NCBI RefSeq assembly: GCF_000422305.1
Contig: NZ_AULN01000017.1
Coordinates: forward strand, 62,001-126,000
Direction of reading: 5' to 3'
DNA: 64,000 nucleotides
DNA from: Luteimonas mephitis DSM 12574
GTDB taxonomy: Bacteria; Pseudomonadota; Gammaproteobacteria; Xanthomonadales; Xanthomonadaceae
This document shows positions 46,853 to 57,503 of the stretch, in pieces. Position 1 is the first letter of the stretch; the number at the start of each line of letters is the position of its first letter. Under the pieces are notes generated by a model that did not search any database, was not told where the DNA came from, and saw nothing but the letters and a program-made list of their open reading frames with translations. A program made the translations under genes and the position numbers.

Positions 46853-47550
46853 GTCGCGACGGGGTCGATGTCGGTGAAGCGCTCCACCCGCGCGTGGCCG
46901 TTCGTCGCGGCGCCGGTGCGCGGTTGCGGGTAATCATCGCGGCGGTCGACCAGCACCGTGCGCATGCCGGCGTCGCGCGCGGCGTCCAGCTCCTCGACCA
47001 CGTCGGACAGGAACAGCACGTCGGCCGGTTCGCGGCCGAGCGAGCGGGCGATGCCGCGGTAGCTGTCCGCCTCGCGCTTGTGGCCGACCGCGGTGTCGAA
47101 GAAGGCATGGAACAGCGGCAGCAGGTCGCCGGCGTCGGAGTTGCCGAACAGCAGCCGCTGCGCCGGCACCGAGCCGGAGGAATACACGGCCAGCGTGTAA
47201 CCGGCCTCGTCCCAGCGACGCAGCGCCTCGACGGCATCGGGATACACCGGCGCGGTGAAATCGCGGCTGCGGTAGCCGGCCTCCCAGACCATGCCCTGCA
47301 GCGCCTTGAGCGCAGTGTGCTTGCGGTCCTGGTCGATCCAGCCCTGCAGCGTTTCGACGATCATCGAGTCCTGGCACATGCCGCCGTTTTCCATGGCGAC
47401 CTGGTCCAGCCAGTGGCGCACCTGCGGCTCGCTTCCGCGTGCGCGCACGAAGCCGGGCAGGGCCTGGCGGGCATAGGGGAACAGCACGTCCTTGACGAAG
47501 GAAATGCTGCTGGTGGTGCCTTCGATGTCGGTGAGGATGACGGGTTTCAT
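46849..47550 (-). CDS. mtnC: Acireductone synthase (enolase-phosphatase E1)
   Basis: MtnC converts 2,3-diketo-5-methylthiopentyl-1-phosphate to acireductone in methionine salvage. The 233-residue HAD protein starts with [23 protein letters not shown], with Asp8 and Glu10 at the active site. [14 protein letters not shown] is motif II and [14 protein letters not shown] the last motif. It lies between mtnD and a C13 peptidase gene on the same strand. Confidence 0.96.
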   Translation of the reverse strand: MKPVILTDIEGTTSSISFVKDVLFPYARQALPGFVRARGSEPQVRHWLDQVAMENGGMCQDSMIVETLQGWIDQDRKHTALKALQGMVWEAGYRSRDFTAPVYPDAVEALRRWDEAGYTLAVYSSGSVPAQRLLFGNSDAGDLLPLFHAFFDTAVGHKREADSYRGIARSLGREPADVLFLSDVVEELDAARDAGMRTVLVDRRDDYPQPRTGAATNGHARVERFTDIDPVAT

Positions 47551-47552
47551 TG

Positions 47553-47590
47553 GGAGCCGGGATTGGGATTCGTGATTCGGGATTCGGAAC
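47553..47590. repeat. GGATTGG/GATTCGG heptanucleotide block
   Basis: GCCGGGATTGGGATTCGTGA continues as TTCGGGATTCGG. It sits just upstream of mtnC. Confidence 0.7.
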
Positions 47591-47643
47591 GAGAGGCCGG
47601 GCGGGATGGGGATGTCGCGTTTCCGGATCCCCGTTGCCGGTTC

Positions 47644-48189
47644 CTACTCCCTGTAGCGCGGGAAGCGCCGGGCGATGTCGGTGCCGGTGAAGTGGCCGAC
47701 CCAGCCGTCCGGCTCGGTGAAGAAGCGGATCGCCACGAAGCTCGGTTCCGGCCCCATGTCGAACCAGTGGGTGGTGCCGTCGGGCACCGCGATCAGGTCG
47801 TCCTTCACGCACTCGATCTCGTAGACCCTGTCGCCCACGTGCAGGGTGAACAGACCGGAGCCGGCGACGAAGAAGCGCACCTCGTCTTCCTTGTGGAAGT
47901 GCTCGTCGAGAAACTTGGCGCGCATTTCCTCGCGCTTGGGATTGTCAGGCGCAATGCTGACCACATCCACCGACTTGAAGCCGCGCTCGGCGACGAGCCG
48001 GTCGATGTCCGCGCGATAGGCGGCCATTACATCCTCCGCACTGGCGCCGGGCGCGATCGGCTGCGCGGCCTGCCAGCGTTCGAAGGTGACGCCGATCTCC
48101 TGCAGCTCGCGGGCGATCGCGTCGCCGTCGCTGCTGTCGAACTCGGGAGTGTCGGGGGCGTTCTCGGCAAAGATGCGCAGGCGGCTCAT
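47644..48189 (-). CDS. mtnD: Acireductone dioxygenase
   Basis: MtnD oxidises acireductone to the 2-keto precursor of methionine (with Fe) or to an off-pathway product (with Ni). The 181-residue cupin has the metal ligands His97, His99 and Glu103 in [13 protein letters not shown] and His141 in TTHWFD. Residues 1-60 include the RFxE-like N-terminal ARD block. Upstream is mtnB, downstream mtnC. Confidence 0.96.
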   Translation of the reverse strand: MSRLRIFAENAPDTPEFDSSDGDAIARELQEIGVTFERWQAAQPIAPGASAEDVMAAYRADIDRLVAERGFKSVDVVSIAPDNPKREEMRAKFLDEHFHKEDEVRFFVAGSGLFTLHVGDRVYEIECVKDDLIAVPDGTTHWFDMGPEPSFVAIRFFTEPDGWVGHFTGTDIARRFPRYRE

Positions 48190-48256
48190 GGCAATGACTC
48201 GGGTGGGGAGGCCAGCCTACCGAGGCTGGCCTGCGCGGGCACGGGGGAGCTGTGGC

Positions 48257-48354
48257 CCGTAGGTCGGGGCTATGCCCCCGACGCTCGATCGATCGGTGGC
48301 GGCGCATGTATCGGATGGCGCGGGGCGTCGGGGGCGTAGCCCCGACCTACGGCC
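48257..48354. repeat. REP-like palindromic repeat pair, family B
   Basis: GTAGGTCGGGGCTATGCCCC faces GGGGCGTAGCCCCGACCTAC around ~50 bp. Located between mtnB and mtnD. Confidence 0.85.
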
Positions 48355-48392
48355 GGTGATCGATCGTGACATGGGTTTTGGGTGGCGCGAGG

Positions 48393-49034
48393 CTACCTGC
48401 AGCCGAGCTTGCGCAGCTCCAGTTCGCAGCCGAGCAGGAATTCGAACGCTTCGAGGTGGCGCCGCGCCTCGGCCATGTCGCGGCCCCAGGCGTACAGGCC
48501 GTGGCCGTCGATCAGGTAGCCCCACATGCGGCCCTGGTCGAGCAGGGCGTCGACCTGCGCCGCCAGCACCGCCATGTCCTGGGTGTTGGGCAGCACCGGC
48601 AGGTCGAGTTCGGTCTCGTGCGTGGTGTTGCCGCTGAAGGCCTTGAGCAGTTCGTAGCCTTCCAGGTGCACGTGGCCGTTGCCGGCGTACAGCCGCGAAG
48701 CCACGGTCTGCACCTGCGAGTGGGTGTGCAGCACGCAGCCGATATCCGGGAAGCGGCGGTACAGCTGCGTGTGCAGCCCGGTTTCCGCGGACGGGCGGTG
48801 GTCGCTGCCGACGGCGCGGCCGTCGAAGTCGACGACCATGATGTCGGCCTCGCGCAGCTTGCCCTTGTCGCGGCCGGAGACGGTGATCGCGGCGTGGCGG
48901 TCGTCGAGGCGGCGCGAGAAATTGCTGCTGGTCGCGGGGGTCCAGCCGAGCGCTGACAGTTCGCGCACGTTGACGATGATTTCGCCGGCCAGCTCGTACA
49001 GGCGGTGGGTGTCGTAGGGGAGGGCGTTGCTCAT
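48393..49034 (-). CDS. mtnB: Methylthioribulose-1-phosphate dehydratase
   Basis: MtnB dehydrates methylthioribulose-1-phosphate. The 213-residue class II aldolase-fold enzyme has [20 protein letters not shown], the catalytic Glu84 in SAETGLH and zinc ligands His103 and His105 in VLHTHSQ. The last ligand is in [11 protein letters not shown]. It leads the mtnB-mtnD-mtnC-C13 peptidase series. An mtnA/mtnK pair is not in the window. Confidence 0.95.
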   Translation of the reverse strand: MSNALPYDTHRLYELAGEIIVNVRELSALGWTPATSSNFSRRLDDRHAAITVSGRDKGKLREADIMVVDFDGRAVGSDHRPSAETGLHTQLYRRFPDIGCVLHTHSQVQTVASRLYAGNGHVHLEGYELLKAFSGNTTHETELDLPVLPNTQDMAVLAAQVDALLDQGRMWGYLIDGHGLYAWGRDMAEARRHLEAFEFLLGCELELRKLGCR

Positions 49035-49091
49035 GCCTGCGAGTTTACCGCCGCGGCAGCGGCGATGGCTGCTCGGCGAGGGCGTTGCGGA

Positions 49092-50387
49092 TCAGGCCCG
49101 CTTCGCGCCCCGCCCGAACCCGCGCCACGCCGCCCACGCCAGCAGCGCGACGATCAGCGCGCCCACCAGCGTTTTCACCGGGCTGGAGTACACCAGCAGG
49201 CCGCAGGCGGCCAGCGCGCCCATGCCGAGCAGGCGCTCGCGCGTGCCCGAGGGCTTGCCGGGCGCGCCCAGCAGCAGGCTCAGGCCGGCGGCGATGTAGG
49301 CCATCACCACCAGCATCACCACCATGTCGATCAGGGTCCGGAACTGGTCGCCGACCGTGGGCGCCGAGGTGATCACGACGATCGCCGACATCGCCGCCGC
49401 GACGATAAGCAATCCCCACCCGGCCGAGCCGTTGGCGCGCAGGCGGCCGAAGATCGACGGCAGCATCCCGCGCTGGGCGGCGCGCGCGCCGGATTCGCCG
49501 GTGACCAGCATCCAGCCGCCCAGCGTGCCGGTGGCCTTGAGCGCCGCCGCGGCCGCAATGAGCGGGATCGCCCAGGCGCCGAACATCTTGCCGGCGACCA
49601 GCGCGAACGGCGCGCTCGACGCGGCCATCTCGGGCGCCGGCACGATGCCCATCATCAGCACCGACGACACCAGGTACACCACGCCGGCGATGAGGATGCC
49701 GCCGATGGTCGCGCGCGGCACATTGCGGTCGGGGTCGTCGACCACGCCGGCGATCATCGCGCCGGTTTCCAGGCCGACGAAGGCCCAGAAGATCGGCGCC
49801 AGCGAGCTGAACACCACCGAGGCGTCGGAATGCCCGGTGACGTTCCACGCCGCGCGGTAGATGTCGCCGTCGAAACTCGCCCATCCGGCGGTCAGCACCG
49901 CAACGACCGGGAGCAGGCCGAAGACCACGCACATCGACTGGAACCGCGCGATCCCGCGCGGTCCGAGCAGGTTGAGCGCGAACATCAGCCAGATCAGCAC
50001 GACCTGCCCGACCAGCCGCACCGCCGGGCTGTCGTCGATCGGCAGCAGGATCACCAGGTAGCCGAACGCGGCCACCGCGATTGCGTTGTTGCCGACCCAC
50101 GACGAGATCCAGTACAGCGTGGTGGCGAGGAAGCCCATGTCGCGGCCCAGCGCCGGGCGCACGTAGTCATCGGGCGACTGCATGTCCGGGTACTGCCGCG
50201 CCAGCCGCGCGAACGCGCCGCCCAGCACCACCGCCAGCACCGTGCCCAGCAGCCAGGCCAGCGCGGTGACGCCGCCCGACTGCGCCAGCGTCGCCGGGAG
50301 CAGGAAGAAACCGGAGCCGATCATGTTGTTGGCGACCACGAAGGTCGCGAGCACCGGCCCGATCTTGCGCGCGGAAGAAGCATTCAT
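49092..50387 (-). CDS. APC-family amino acid permease (PotE/AdiC-like)
   Basis: A 431-residue transporter with ~12 transmembrane segments. KIGPVLATFVVANNMIGSGFFLLPATLA is the APC TM1 motif (normally GXGXF; here GSGFF). Later blocks include GLETGAMIAGVVDDPDRNVPRATIGG, as in arginine/agmatine and polyamine antiporters. The specific substrate cannot be assigned. The ATG at 50387 follows GGGGACCGGCG. It lies downstream of a second APC transporter on the same strand, with a strong hairpin between. Confidence 0.85.
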   Translation of the reverse strand: MNASSARKIGPVLATFVVANNMIGSGFFLLPATLAQSGGVTALAWLLGTVLAVVLGGAFARLARQYPDMQSPDDYVRPALGRDMGFLATTLYWISSWVGNNAIAVAAFGYLVILLPIDDSPAVRLVGQVVLIWLMFALNLLGPRGIARFQSMCVVFGLLPVVAVLTAGWASFDGDIYRAAWNVTGHSDASVVFSSLAPIFWAFVGLETGAMIAGVVDDPDRNVPRATIGGILIAGVVYLVSSVLMMGIVPAPEMAASSAPFALVAGKMFGAWAIPLIAAAAALKATGTLGGWMLVTGESGARAAQRGMLPSIFGRLRANGSAGWGLLIVAAAMSAIVVITSAPTVGDQFRTLIDMVVMLVVMAYIAAGLSLLLGAPGKPSGTRERLLGMGALAACGLLVYSSPVKTLVGALIVALLAWAAWRGFGRGAKRA

Positions 50388-50439
50388 CGCCGGTCCCCTC
50401 GTGGCCGATGGTTTCGCCCGCGACCTCCGGGCGGCAGAT

Positions 50440-50473
50440 GGAAGAATGGCGCGGTCATCCGCGCCATTCTTCC
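50440..50473. promoter_or_regulatory. Perfect 14-bp inverted repeat between two permease genes
   Basis: GGAAGAATGGCGCG and its exact complement CGCGCCATTCTTCC surround a 6-base loop (GTCATC). No T-run follows on either strand, so it is not a standard intrinsic terminator. It may be an mRNA-stability hairpin or a protein-binding site. Confidence 0.75.
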
Positions 50474-50503
50474 CTGTAGCAAGTGTTCCATCCCGCCTCG
50501 CCG

Positions 50504-52072
50504 TCAGGCCTGCGGGCCCTCGTGGAACGGCGGCTCCGGCGGCGGCACGTTGCCGTCCTCGGCGTCGCGGATGCCGCGGCCCAGGTCGCTGTGGCGATAG
50601 CCGTAGAAGCGATAGACGATGATGCCGATGATCGCCCAGCCGAAGAACAGGCTGATGGTGTACAGCGACAGGTTCACGAACAGCAGCAGGCAGCCGGCGA
50701 TCGCGAGCGGGCAGACGATCCACACCAGCGGCGTGCGGAACGGGCGGTGGCGGTTGGGCTGCTGCTTGCGCAGGATCATCACTCCGATCGACACCATGAT
50801 GAAGGCGAACAGCGTGCCCGAATTGGAGATGTCGGCCAGCACGCCGACCGGGAACATCGCCGCGAACATCGCCACGAACACGCCGGTGATGACCGTGATC
50901 ACGTGCGGGGTGTGGTACTTCGGGTGCACCTTCGACAGGAACTCGGGCAGCAGGCCGTCGCGCGACATGGTGAAGAAGATGCGGGTCTGGCCGTAGATCA
51001 TCATCAGGATCACCGACGGCAGCGCCAGCGCCGCGGCCAGGCCGATCATGTTGCCAACGCCGCCGAATCCGATCATGCGCATCACGTGTGCCAGCGGCTC
51101 CTTGCTGCAGACCAGCGCCTCGGTGTGGCTGAGGCAGGCCGCGGCCATTTCCGGCGTGCCGGGCTGCAGGAAGCTGCCATCGGCGCCGACCATTGGCGCC
51201 GAACCCGCGGCGCCCACCGCGCCGTAGCCGACCAGCAGGTAGAAGATGGTGCAGATCAGCAGCGAACCGAGCAGTCCGATCGGGATGTTGCGGTTGGGAT
51301 TCTTGGTTTCTTCCGATGCGGTCGACACCGCATCGAAACCGACATAGGCGAAGAAGATCGAAGCCGCGGCGCCGAGCACGCCGATACCGCCCATCGGGCT
51401 GCCCCAGCCGGTCGGGAAGAAGGGTTCGAAGTTGGCGCTCTGCACCGCCGGCAGCGAGATCGCGATGAAGGCGATCAGGGCCGCGACCTTGATCGAAACA
51501 AGTACCGCGTTGACCTTGGCCGACTTGGAGGTGCCGATCACCAGCAGCCAGGTCACCAGCAGGGCGATGCCGCAGGCCAGGATGTTGAACGTGCCGCCGT
51601 CGTAAGGACCCGAGCGCAGCGCGCGGGGCAGTGCCAGCGACCCTTCCTCTACCAGGCCGAACAGGTTGGTGTGCATCAGCAGGCCATTCATGTAGCCCGA
51701 CCAGCCGACCGAGACCGCGCCGGCCGCCACCGCGTACTCGAGCACCAGCGCCCAGCCGACCACCCAGGCCAGCCCTTCGCCGAGCACGCCGTAGGTGTAG
51801 GTGTAGGCGGAGCCGGCGACCGGCACCATCGAGGCAAGTTCGGCATATGCCAGCGCGGCCAGCGCGCAGACCACCGCGGCAATGACGAACGCGAGCATCA
51901 TCGCCGGACCGGCCTTCTGCCCGGCCTCGGCGGTGAGCACGAAGATGCCGGTGCCGATGACCGCACCGATGCCGAGCATGGTCAGCTGGAATGCCCCCAA
52001 TTGCCTGGTCAGCGCCTTCTTGCCGGCGGTTTCGAGAATCTTGTCGAGCGGCTTGACGCGCCAAAAAAGCAT
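50504..52072 (-). CDS. Cationic amino acid transporter-like APC permease (YfnA/CAT family)
   Basis: A 522-residue membrane protein with ~12-14 transmembrane segments. LTRQLGAFQLTMLGIGAVIGTGIFVLTAEAGQKAGPA is the CAT-type TM1 region with the GTGIF motif. VGFDAVSTASEETKNPNRNIPIGLLGSL in TM6-7 is the family hallmark. The C-terminus is hydrophilic and Pro-rich. The ATG at 52072 starts MLFWRVKPLDKIL. In Xanthomonadaceae one or more such genes are common; substrate choice (cationic or branched-chain) cannot be read from sequence alone. Confidence 0.9.
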   Translation of the reverse strand: MLFWRVKPLDKILETAGKKALTRQLGAFQLTMLGIGAVIGTGIFVLTAEAGQKAGPAMMLAFVIAAVVCALAALAYAELASMVPVAGSAYTYTYGVLGEGLAWVVGWALVLEYAVAAGAVSVGWSGYMNGLLMHTNLFGLVEEGSLALPRALRSGPYDGGTFNILACGIALLVTWLLVIGTSKSAKVNAVLVSIKVAALIAFIAISLPAVQSANFEPFFPTGWGSPMGGIGVLGAAASIFFAYVGFDAVSTASEETKNPNRNIPIGLLGSLLICTIFYLLVGYGAVGAAGSAPMVGADGSFLQPGTPEMAAACLSHTEALVCSKEPLAHVMRMIGFGGVGNMIGLAAALALPSVILMMIYGQTRIFFTMSRDGLLPEFLSKVHPKYHTPHVITVITGVFVAMFAAMFPVGVLADISNSGTLFAFIMVSIGVMILRKQQPNRHRPFRTPLVWIVCPLAIAGCLLLFVNLSLYTISLFFGWAIIGIIVYRFYGYRHSDLGRGIRDAEDGNVPPPEPPFHEGPQA

Positions 52073-52209
52073 TGAGTGACTCCCCGGGACTGATGTTGCT
52101 GGATGGACGGCATACCGGCCGCTGTGCGGCCGGGACTGCGCGACCATAACCGCCGCGGCACCGCGCGCACAAGCGCCATCGGCGCCCGCTGCATCGCTAG
52201 AATTGCGCC

Positions 52210-52812
52210 ATGGAGAACGGGAACCCCTTGCCGCACCGCAACATCGACGCCTCCCCCGCGGCGTCCGATTGCGCGCTGCAGGCGGCGCTGCATGACTACG
52301 CCCGGCGCTGGCCCGCCGAGGCCGGCTGCGTCGACGATTTCCTCGTCCTGCTGGCCGATCACGACGATCCGTTCATGCGCGAACGGCTTGCCGGGCACTT
52401 CACCGCATCGGCGTGGCTGGTCGACCGCGGCGGCACGCGCATCCTGCTTACCCACCATCGCAAGCTCGGCCTGTGGCTGCAGTTGGGCGGGCATGCCGAT
52501 GGCGACCGGGACCTTGCGCGTGCCGCGCTGCGCGAGGCGGAAGAAGAGTCCGGCCTGGCCGGCCTGAGGGTGGTGCCCGGCATCTTCGACCTCGACCGCC
52601 ACCGGATTCCCGAGCACAAGGGAGTGCCCGCGCACTGGCACCATGATGTGCGCTACGTCGTACGCGCAGGCGACGATGAGAACTTCGTGGTCAGCCACGA
52701 ATCCCATACGCTGGCGTGGCGCGACATCGCATCTCTGGCACGCGACGAGGGCGCCGACGCGTCGCTGCGGCGCATGGCCGTGAAGTGGCTCGAACATCCC
52801 GCAAGTGCGTAG
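52210..52812 (+). CDS. Nudix hydrolase-like protein
   Basis: A 200-residue protein of the Nudix fold. The Nudix box is GGHADGDRDLARAALREAEE followed by ESGL. The REUXEEXGU half is intact, but the upstream Glu of GX5E is Arg. The 60 residues before the domain are helical (QAALHDYARRWPAEAG..VDDFLVLLADHDDPFMRERLAGHFTAS), a pattern common in bacterial members that have no defined substrate. HHDVRYVV and SHESHTLAWRDI complete the fold. The TAG stop begins the following family B repeat. Confidence 0.85.
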   Translation: MENGNPLPHRNIDASPAASDCALQAALHDYARRWPAEAGCVDDFLVLLADHDDPFMRERLAGHFTASAWLVDRGGTRILLTHHRKLGLWLQLGGHADGDRDLARAALREAEEESGLAGLRVVPGIFDLDRHRIPEHKGVPAHWHHDVRYVVRAGDDENFVVSHESHTLAWRDIASLARDEGADASLRRMAVKWLEHPASA

Positions 52813-52874
52813 GTCGGGGCTACGCCCCCGACGCTTCGGGATCTGTGGCGTCCGGGACGTAGCCCCGACCTACT
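52810..52874. repeat. REP-like palindromic repeat pair, family B
   Basis: TAGGTCGGGGCTACGCCCCC faces GGACGTAGCCCCGACCTAC. Its first TAG ends the Nudix gene. Confidence 0.85.
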
Positions 52875-52933
52875 GTTGTGCGACGCCACAAGATATCAAT
52901 CGGCACGGCAGGCGACGCGCGATCCGATTGTCC

Positions 52934-53000
52934 GCAGGAGCGCCCCATGGGCGATGGCTCCGCGGGCGATGACGGTCGCGCCCATGGGGCGCTCCTGCAA
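52934..53000. repeat. REP-like palindromic repeat pair, family A
   Basis: GCAGGAGCGCCCCATGGGCG faces CGCGCCCATGGGGCGCTCCT. With the family B copy it fills the gap between the Nudix gene and serA. Confidence 0.85.
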
Positions 53001-53024
53001 GGCGCAGGATCCGGCCTGCCTCGA

Positions 53025-54260
<1,236 letters not shown>

Positions 54261-54382
54261 CGTCGGCGGGGGGAGGGGGACGAAATCAGTTTGCCAGCAA
54301 CCGGGCGCATTTGCTGCACTGCCGCACTGGACGCACGAAAGTCCGGCTGGCACGCTGGGCGCCCGCCTGCCGCCGCCACGCC

Positions 54383-55771
54383 ATGACCGATCCGCGCCTC
54401 GAGTCGTTGTTGCAGGCAGTCCCCGGACTGCGCCTGGAAACCGCCCAGGCGGAGCTTGAGCACTACGGCCGCGACTGGACCCGGCGCTGGACGCCGGCGC
54501 CGCTGGCGATCGCGCTGCCGGCGGACGCGGTGCAGGTGCAGTCCATCGTCCGCTGGGCCGGCGTGAACGGGGTCGCGATCGTGCCCTCCGGCGGCCGCAC
54601 CGGCCTGTCCGGCGGCGCGGTGGCGGCCAACGGCGAACTGGTGCTGAGCCTGGCGCGCATGAACCGGGTGCTCGGCTTCGACGCCATCGATCGCACGCTC
54701 ACCGTGCAGGCCGGGATCACGCTGCAGGCGGTGCACGAGGCCGCGGCGGAACACGGGCTGGCCTATCCGGTCGATTTCGCCGCGCGCGGCTCGTGCAGCA
54801 TCGGCGGCAACATCGCCACCAATGCCGGTGGCATCCGCGTCCTGCGCCACGGCAACACCCGCGAATGGATCGCCGGGCTGAAGCTGGTGGCCGGCACCGG
54901 TGAATCGCTCGACCTCGGCCGCGGCCTGGTCAAGAACTCCAGCGGCTACGACCTGCGCCACCTGGCGATCGGTTCGGAGGGCACGCTGGGAATCGTGGTG
55001 GAAGCCACGCTGAAGCTCACCGATCCACCGCCGCCGACCCAGGTGATGCTGCTGGCGCTGCCCTCGTTCGAGGTGCTGATGGAAGTGTTCGCGCAGCTGC
55101 GCAGCCGCCTGCGGCTGGAAGCGTTCGAATTCTTCACCGACCGCGCGCTGCACCACGTGCTCGCGCACGGCGGACAGGCACCGTTCGATGAGGTGCATCC
55201 GTATTACGTGGTCACCGAATTCGCGATGCAGGGTGACACGGACGAAGCGGCGATGCTGGCCGCGTTCGAGCATTGCACGGAGCGCGGCTGGGTCAGCGAC
55301 GGCGTCATCGCCCAGGGTGAATCGCAGGCGGCGCAGCTGTGGCGGCTGCGCGAAGGCATCACCGAGAGCCTGGCGCGGTACACGCCGTACAAGAATGACG
55401 TGTCGGTGCGGGTGTCGGCGATGCCGGCGTTCCTCGCCGAGGCGCAGGCGCTGCTGGCGCGCGGGTATCCGCAGTTCGACGTGGTCTGGTTCGGCCACAT
55501 AGGCGACGGCAACCTGCACATCAACGTGCTCAAGCCCGAAGGCATGGTCGATGCGGAATTCGTCGGCCAGTGCGAGCAGGTCACCAGGGTGCTCGCCGAA
55601 ACGCTGCAGCGCCATGGCGGCAGCATCTCCGCAGAGCACGGGATCGGGCTGGTGAAGAAGCCTTACCTCGGGTCGACGCGCAGCGCGGCGGAGATCGAAG
55701 TGATGCGCGGGATCCGGCGGGTGCTGGACCCGCACGGGATCATGAATCCGGGGAAGCTGTTCGATCCTTGA
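54383..55771 (+). CDS. FAD-binding D-2-hydroxyglutarate dehydrogenase
   Basis: A 462-residue flavoprotein of the FAD-binding-4/FAD-oxidase-C type. IVPSGGRTGLSGGAVAANGE, YPVDFAARGSCSIGGNIATNAGGIRVLRHGN and GSEGTLGIVVEATLKL form the FAD domain (~35-215). FGHIGDGNLHINV supplies the metal-binding His residues of the C-terminal domain, and AEHGIGLVKKPYL is conserved. The divergent serA neighbour matches the Pseudomonas pairing in which D2HGDH re-oxidises the 2-hydroxyglutarate made by SerA and so drives serine synthesis. A D-lactate or glycolate dehydrogenase (GlcD-like) is the alternative. Confidence 0.88.
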   Translation: MTDPRLESLLQAVPGLRLETAQAELEHYGRDWTRRWTPAPLAIALPADAVQVQSIVRWAGVNGVAIVPSGGRTGLSGGAVAANGELVLSLARMNRVLGFDAIDRTLTVQAGITLQAVHEAAAEHGLAYPVDFAARGSCSIGGNIATNAGGIRVLRHGNTREWIAGLKLVAGTGESLDLGRGLVKNSSGYDLRHLAIGSEGTLGIVVEATLKLTDPPPPTQVMLLALPSFEVLMEVFAQLRSRLRLEAFEFFTDRALHHVLAHGGQAPFDEVHPYYVVTEFAMQGDTDEAAMLAAFEHCTERGWVSDGVIAQGESQAAQLWRLREGITESLARYTPYKNDVSVRVSAMPAFLAEAQALLARGYPQFDVVWFGHIGDGNLHINVLKPEGMVDAEFVGQCEQVTRVLAETLQRHGGSISAEHGIGLVKKPYLGSTRSAAEIEVMRGIRRVLDPHGIMNPGKLFDP

Positions 55772-55780
55772 CCGCAATAC

Positions 55781-55873
55781 TGTAGGAGCGGCCCATGGCC
55801 GCGAGCTCTTGATTCTGCGCCGGCCACCAGTTCGCGGGAATCAGAAGCTCGCGGCCACGGGCCGCTCCTGCAA
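55781..55873. repeat. REP-like palindromic repeat pair, family A
   Basis: GTAGGAGCGGCCCATGGCCG faces GCGGCCACGGGCCGCTCCTG with ~45 bp between. It separates the dehydrogenase from efpL. Confidence 0.85.
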
Positions 55874-55904
55874 AGGCAGGGGCAGGGAGCCGGAGTGCGG
55901 GACG

Positions 55905-56471
55905 TCAGTCCGCGCGGCCGCCGAATTCGCCGGTCGTGGTATTCACCCACACCCGCTCGCCGTTGCCGATGTACTCGGGCACCTGGATCTCGATCCCGGT
56001 GCTGAGCTTCGCCGGCTTGGGGCGCTTGGTCGCGGTGCCGCCCTTGAGTTCGGGCGGCGTCTCGACCACTTCCAGCACCACGCTCTGCGGCAACTGCAGC
56101 GCCACCGGCTGTTCGTCGATGATCTGCACGTAGCACTCGGCCAGGCCGTCGCTGATGTAGCCCGCGTCGTCGCCGACGACGTCCGCGTCGAGCGTGTACG
56201 GCGTGTAGTCCTCGTCGTCCATGAACACGAACGCGTCGCCGTCCTTGTACGAGAACGTCACCTGCCGGCGTGACAGCTCGACTTCCTTGAGCTCGTCGTC
56301 GCCGCCGAGGCTCAGGTCGAACTTGTTGCCGCCGGGCACCGAGTACATGGTGAAACGGAACTTGACGTTGCCGCCGCGGCCCTGCGGCGAACTGCGCTCG
56401 ATGTCGCGCACCTGGTACACGGTACCGTTGTGCTCGACCACGTTTCCTTTCTTGACGTCGTAGGCTTTCAT
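55905..56471 (-). CDS. efpL: Elongation factor P-like protein EfpL (YeiP)
   Basis: EfpL is the EF-P paralogue that also relieves ribosome stalling. The 188-residue protein begins [20 protein letters not shown] and has an arginine (Arg32, in [10 protein letters not shown]) at the loop tip in place of the modifiable lysine, as in E. coli Yei[14 protein letters not shown] and ELPQSV-like [21 protein letters not shown] are YeiP-specific, and [10 protein letters not shown] is the expected end. It therefore should not need EpmB. ATG 56471 is preceded directly by (GGATTCG)n repeats. Confidence 0.95.
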   Translation of the reverse strand: MKAYDVKKGNVVEHNGTVYQVRDIERSSPQGRGGNVKFRFTMYSVPGGNKFDLSLGGDDELKEVELSRRQVTFSYKDGDAFVFMDDEDYTPYTLDADVVGDDAGYISDGLAECYVQIIDEQPVALQLPQSVVLEVVETPPELKGGTATKRPKPAKLSTGIEIQVPEYIGNGERVWVNTTTGEFGGRAD

Positions 56472-56472
56472 T

Positions 56473-56583
56473 GGATTCGGGATTCGGGATTCGGGATTCG
56501 GGATTCGGGATTGGAAGAAGCCGGGTCGGGGCGGGTTGGCGGTCTCTTTCGCGAATCCCCAATCCCCAATCCCCAATCCCGGC
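56473..56583. repeat. Inverted pair of heptanucleotide arrays: (GGATTCG)5 and (CCAATCC)3
   Basis: Five perfect GGATTCG units at 56473-56507, then one GGATTGG, face CGAATCC plus three CCAATCC units at 56552-56580. The two blocks could form one hairpin. They occupy the whole region between efpL and the SDR gene. Confidence 0.9.
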
Positions 56584-56589
56584 TTCACC

Positions 56590-57360
56590 TCACTTGGGCG
56601 CCAGCCGCACCGCGCCGTCGAGGCGGATGGTTTCGCCGTTGAGGTAGCGGTTGCCGAGGATGTACGCGACCAGGTCGGCGAACTCCTCCGGCTTGCCCAG
56701 GCGCGACGGGAATGGGATCGAGGCGGAGAGCGACTGCTGCACGTCGTCGGGCATGCCGTCGACCATCGGCGTCCAGAAGATGCCCGGCGCGATGGTGTTG
56801 ACGCGGATGCCGAAGCGGGCCAGTTCGCGCGCCATCGGCAGGGTCATGCCGACCACGCCGCCTTTCGATGCGGAATACGCGGCCTGGCCGATCTGGCCCT
56901 CGTAGGCGGCCACCGAGGCGGTGTTGACGATCGCGCCGCGCTCGCCGTCGTCGCCGGCGTCGTTGTGCTGCATCTGCGCGGCAGCGGCCTTGGCGACGTT
57001 GAAGCTGCCGACCAGGTTGACCATCACCGTGGCGGCGAAATTCTTCAGCGGCATCGGCGCCTCGCGGCCGAGCACGCGGCCGGCACCGAGGATGCCGGCG
57101 CAGTTGATCGCGGCGTTGAGCCCGCCGAGGAACTCCTTCGCCGCGGCAACGTTGGCGGCCACGCCGTCCTCGTCGGTGACGTCGGTGCGGAAGTAGTGCG
57201 CGTTGGCGTCGCCGAGCGCCGCGACCGCCGCCGCGCCCTTGTCGTCGTTGACGTCGAACAGGGCGGCCTTGCCGCCGTCGGCGACGATGCGCGTGGCCAC
57301 GGCCAGGCCCAGGCCGGAAACGCCGCCGGTGACGACGGCGCGGATTGAATCGGATTGCAT
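56590..57360 (-). CDS. SDR dehydrogenase, 3-hydroxyacyl-CoA dehydrogenase type (HSD17B10-like)
   Basis: A 256-residue short-chain dehydrogenase. [17 protein letters not shown] is the glycine-rich NAD loop, [23 protein letters not shown] and [37 protein letters not shown] hold the Ser-Tyr-Lys triad, and [19 protein letters not shown] is the type-specific region. This pattern matches human type 10 17beta-HSD/3-hydroxyacyl-CoA dehydrogenase homologues, which act in isoleucine and fatty-acid breakdown. The ATG at 57360 follows GGGATATCC-type DNA. The leucine-degradation genes 4 kb away suggest an acyl-CoA role. Confidence 0.85.
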   Translation of the reverse strand: MQSDSIRAVVTGGVSGLGLAVATRIVADGGKAALFDVNDDKGAAAVAALGDANAHYFRTDVTDEDGVAANVAAAKEFLGGLNAAINCAGILGAGRVLGREAPMPLKNFAATVMVNLVGSFNVAKAAAAQMQHNDAGDDGERGAIVNTASVAAYEGQIGQAAYSASKGGVVGMTLPMARELARFGIRVNTIAPGIFWTPMVDGMPDDVQQSLSASIPFPSRLGKPEEFADLVAYILGNRYLNGETIRLDGAVRLAPK

Positions 57361-57435
57361 GGGGATATCCGGGAAGGCGGAAACCGGCGATTTTAACCGC
57401 GATGGCGCAGGTCCGGGCCAATCCTCCGGGTCGAT

Positions 57436-57503
57436 GCAGGAGCGCGTCGAGGGCGCGTTGGGTTTCGCCAGTGAGGCATCGCGCCCATGGGGCGCTCCTA
57501 CAG
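57436..57503. repeat. REP-like palindromic repeat pair, family A
   Basis: TGCAGGAGCGCGTCGAGGGC faces CGCGCCCATGGGGCGCTCCT. Its far TAG, read on the minus strand, is the stop codon of the next gene. Confidence 0.75.
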
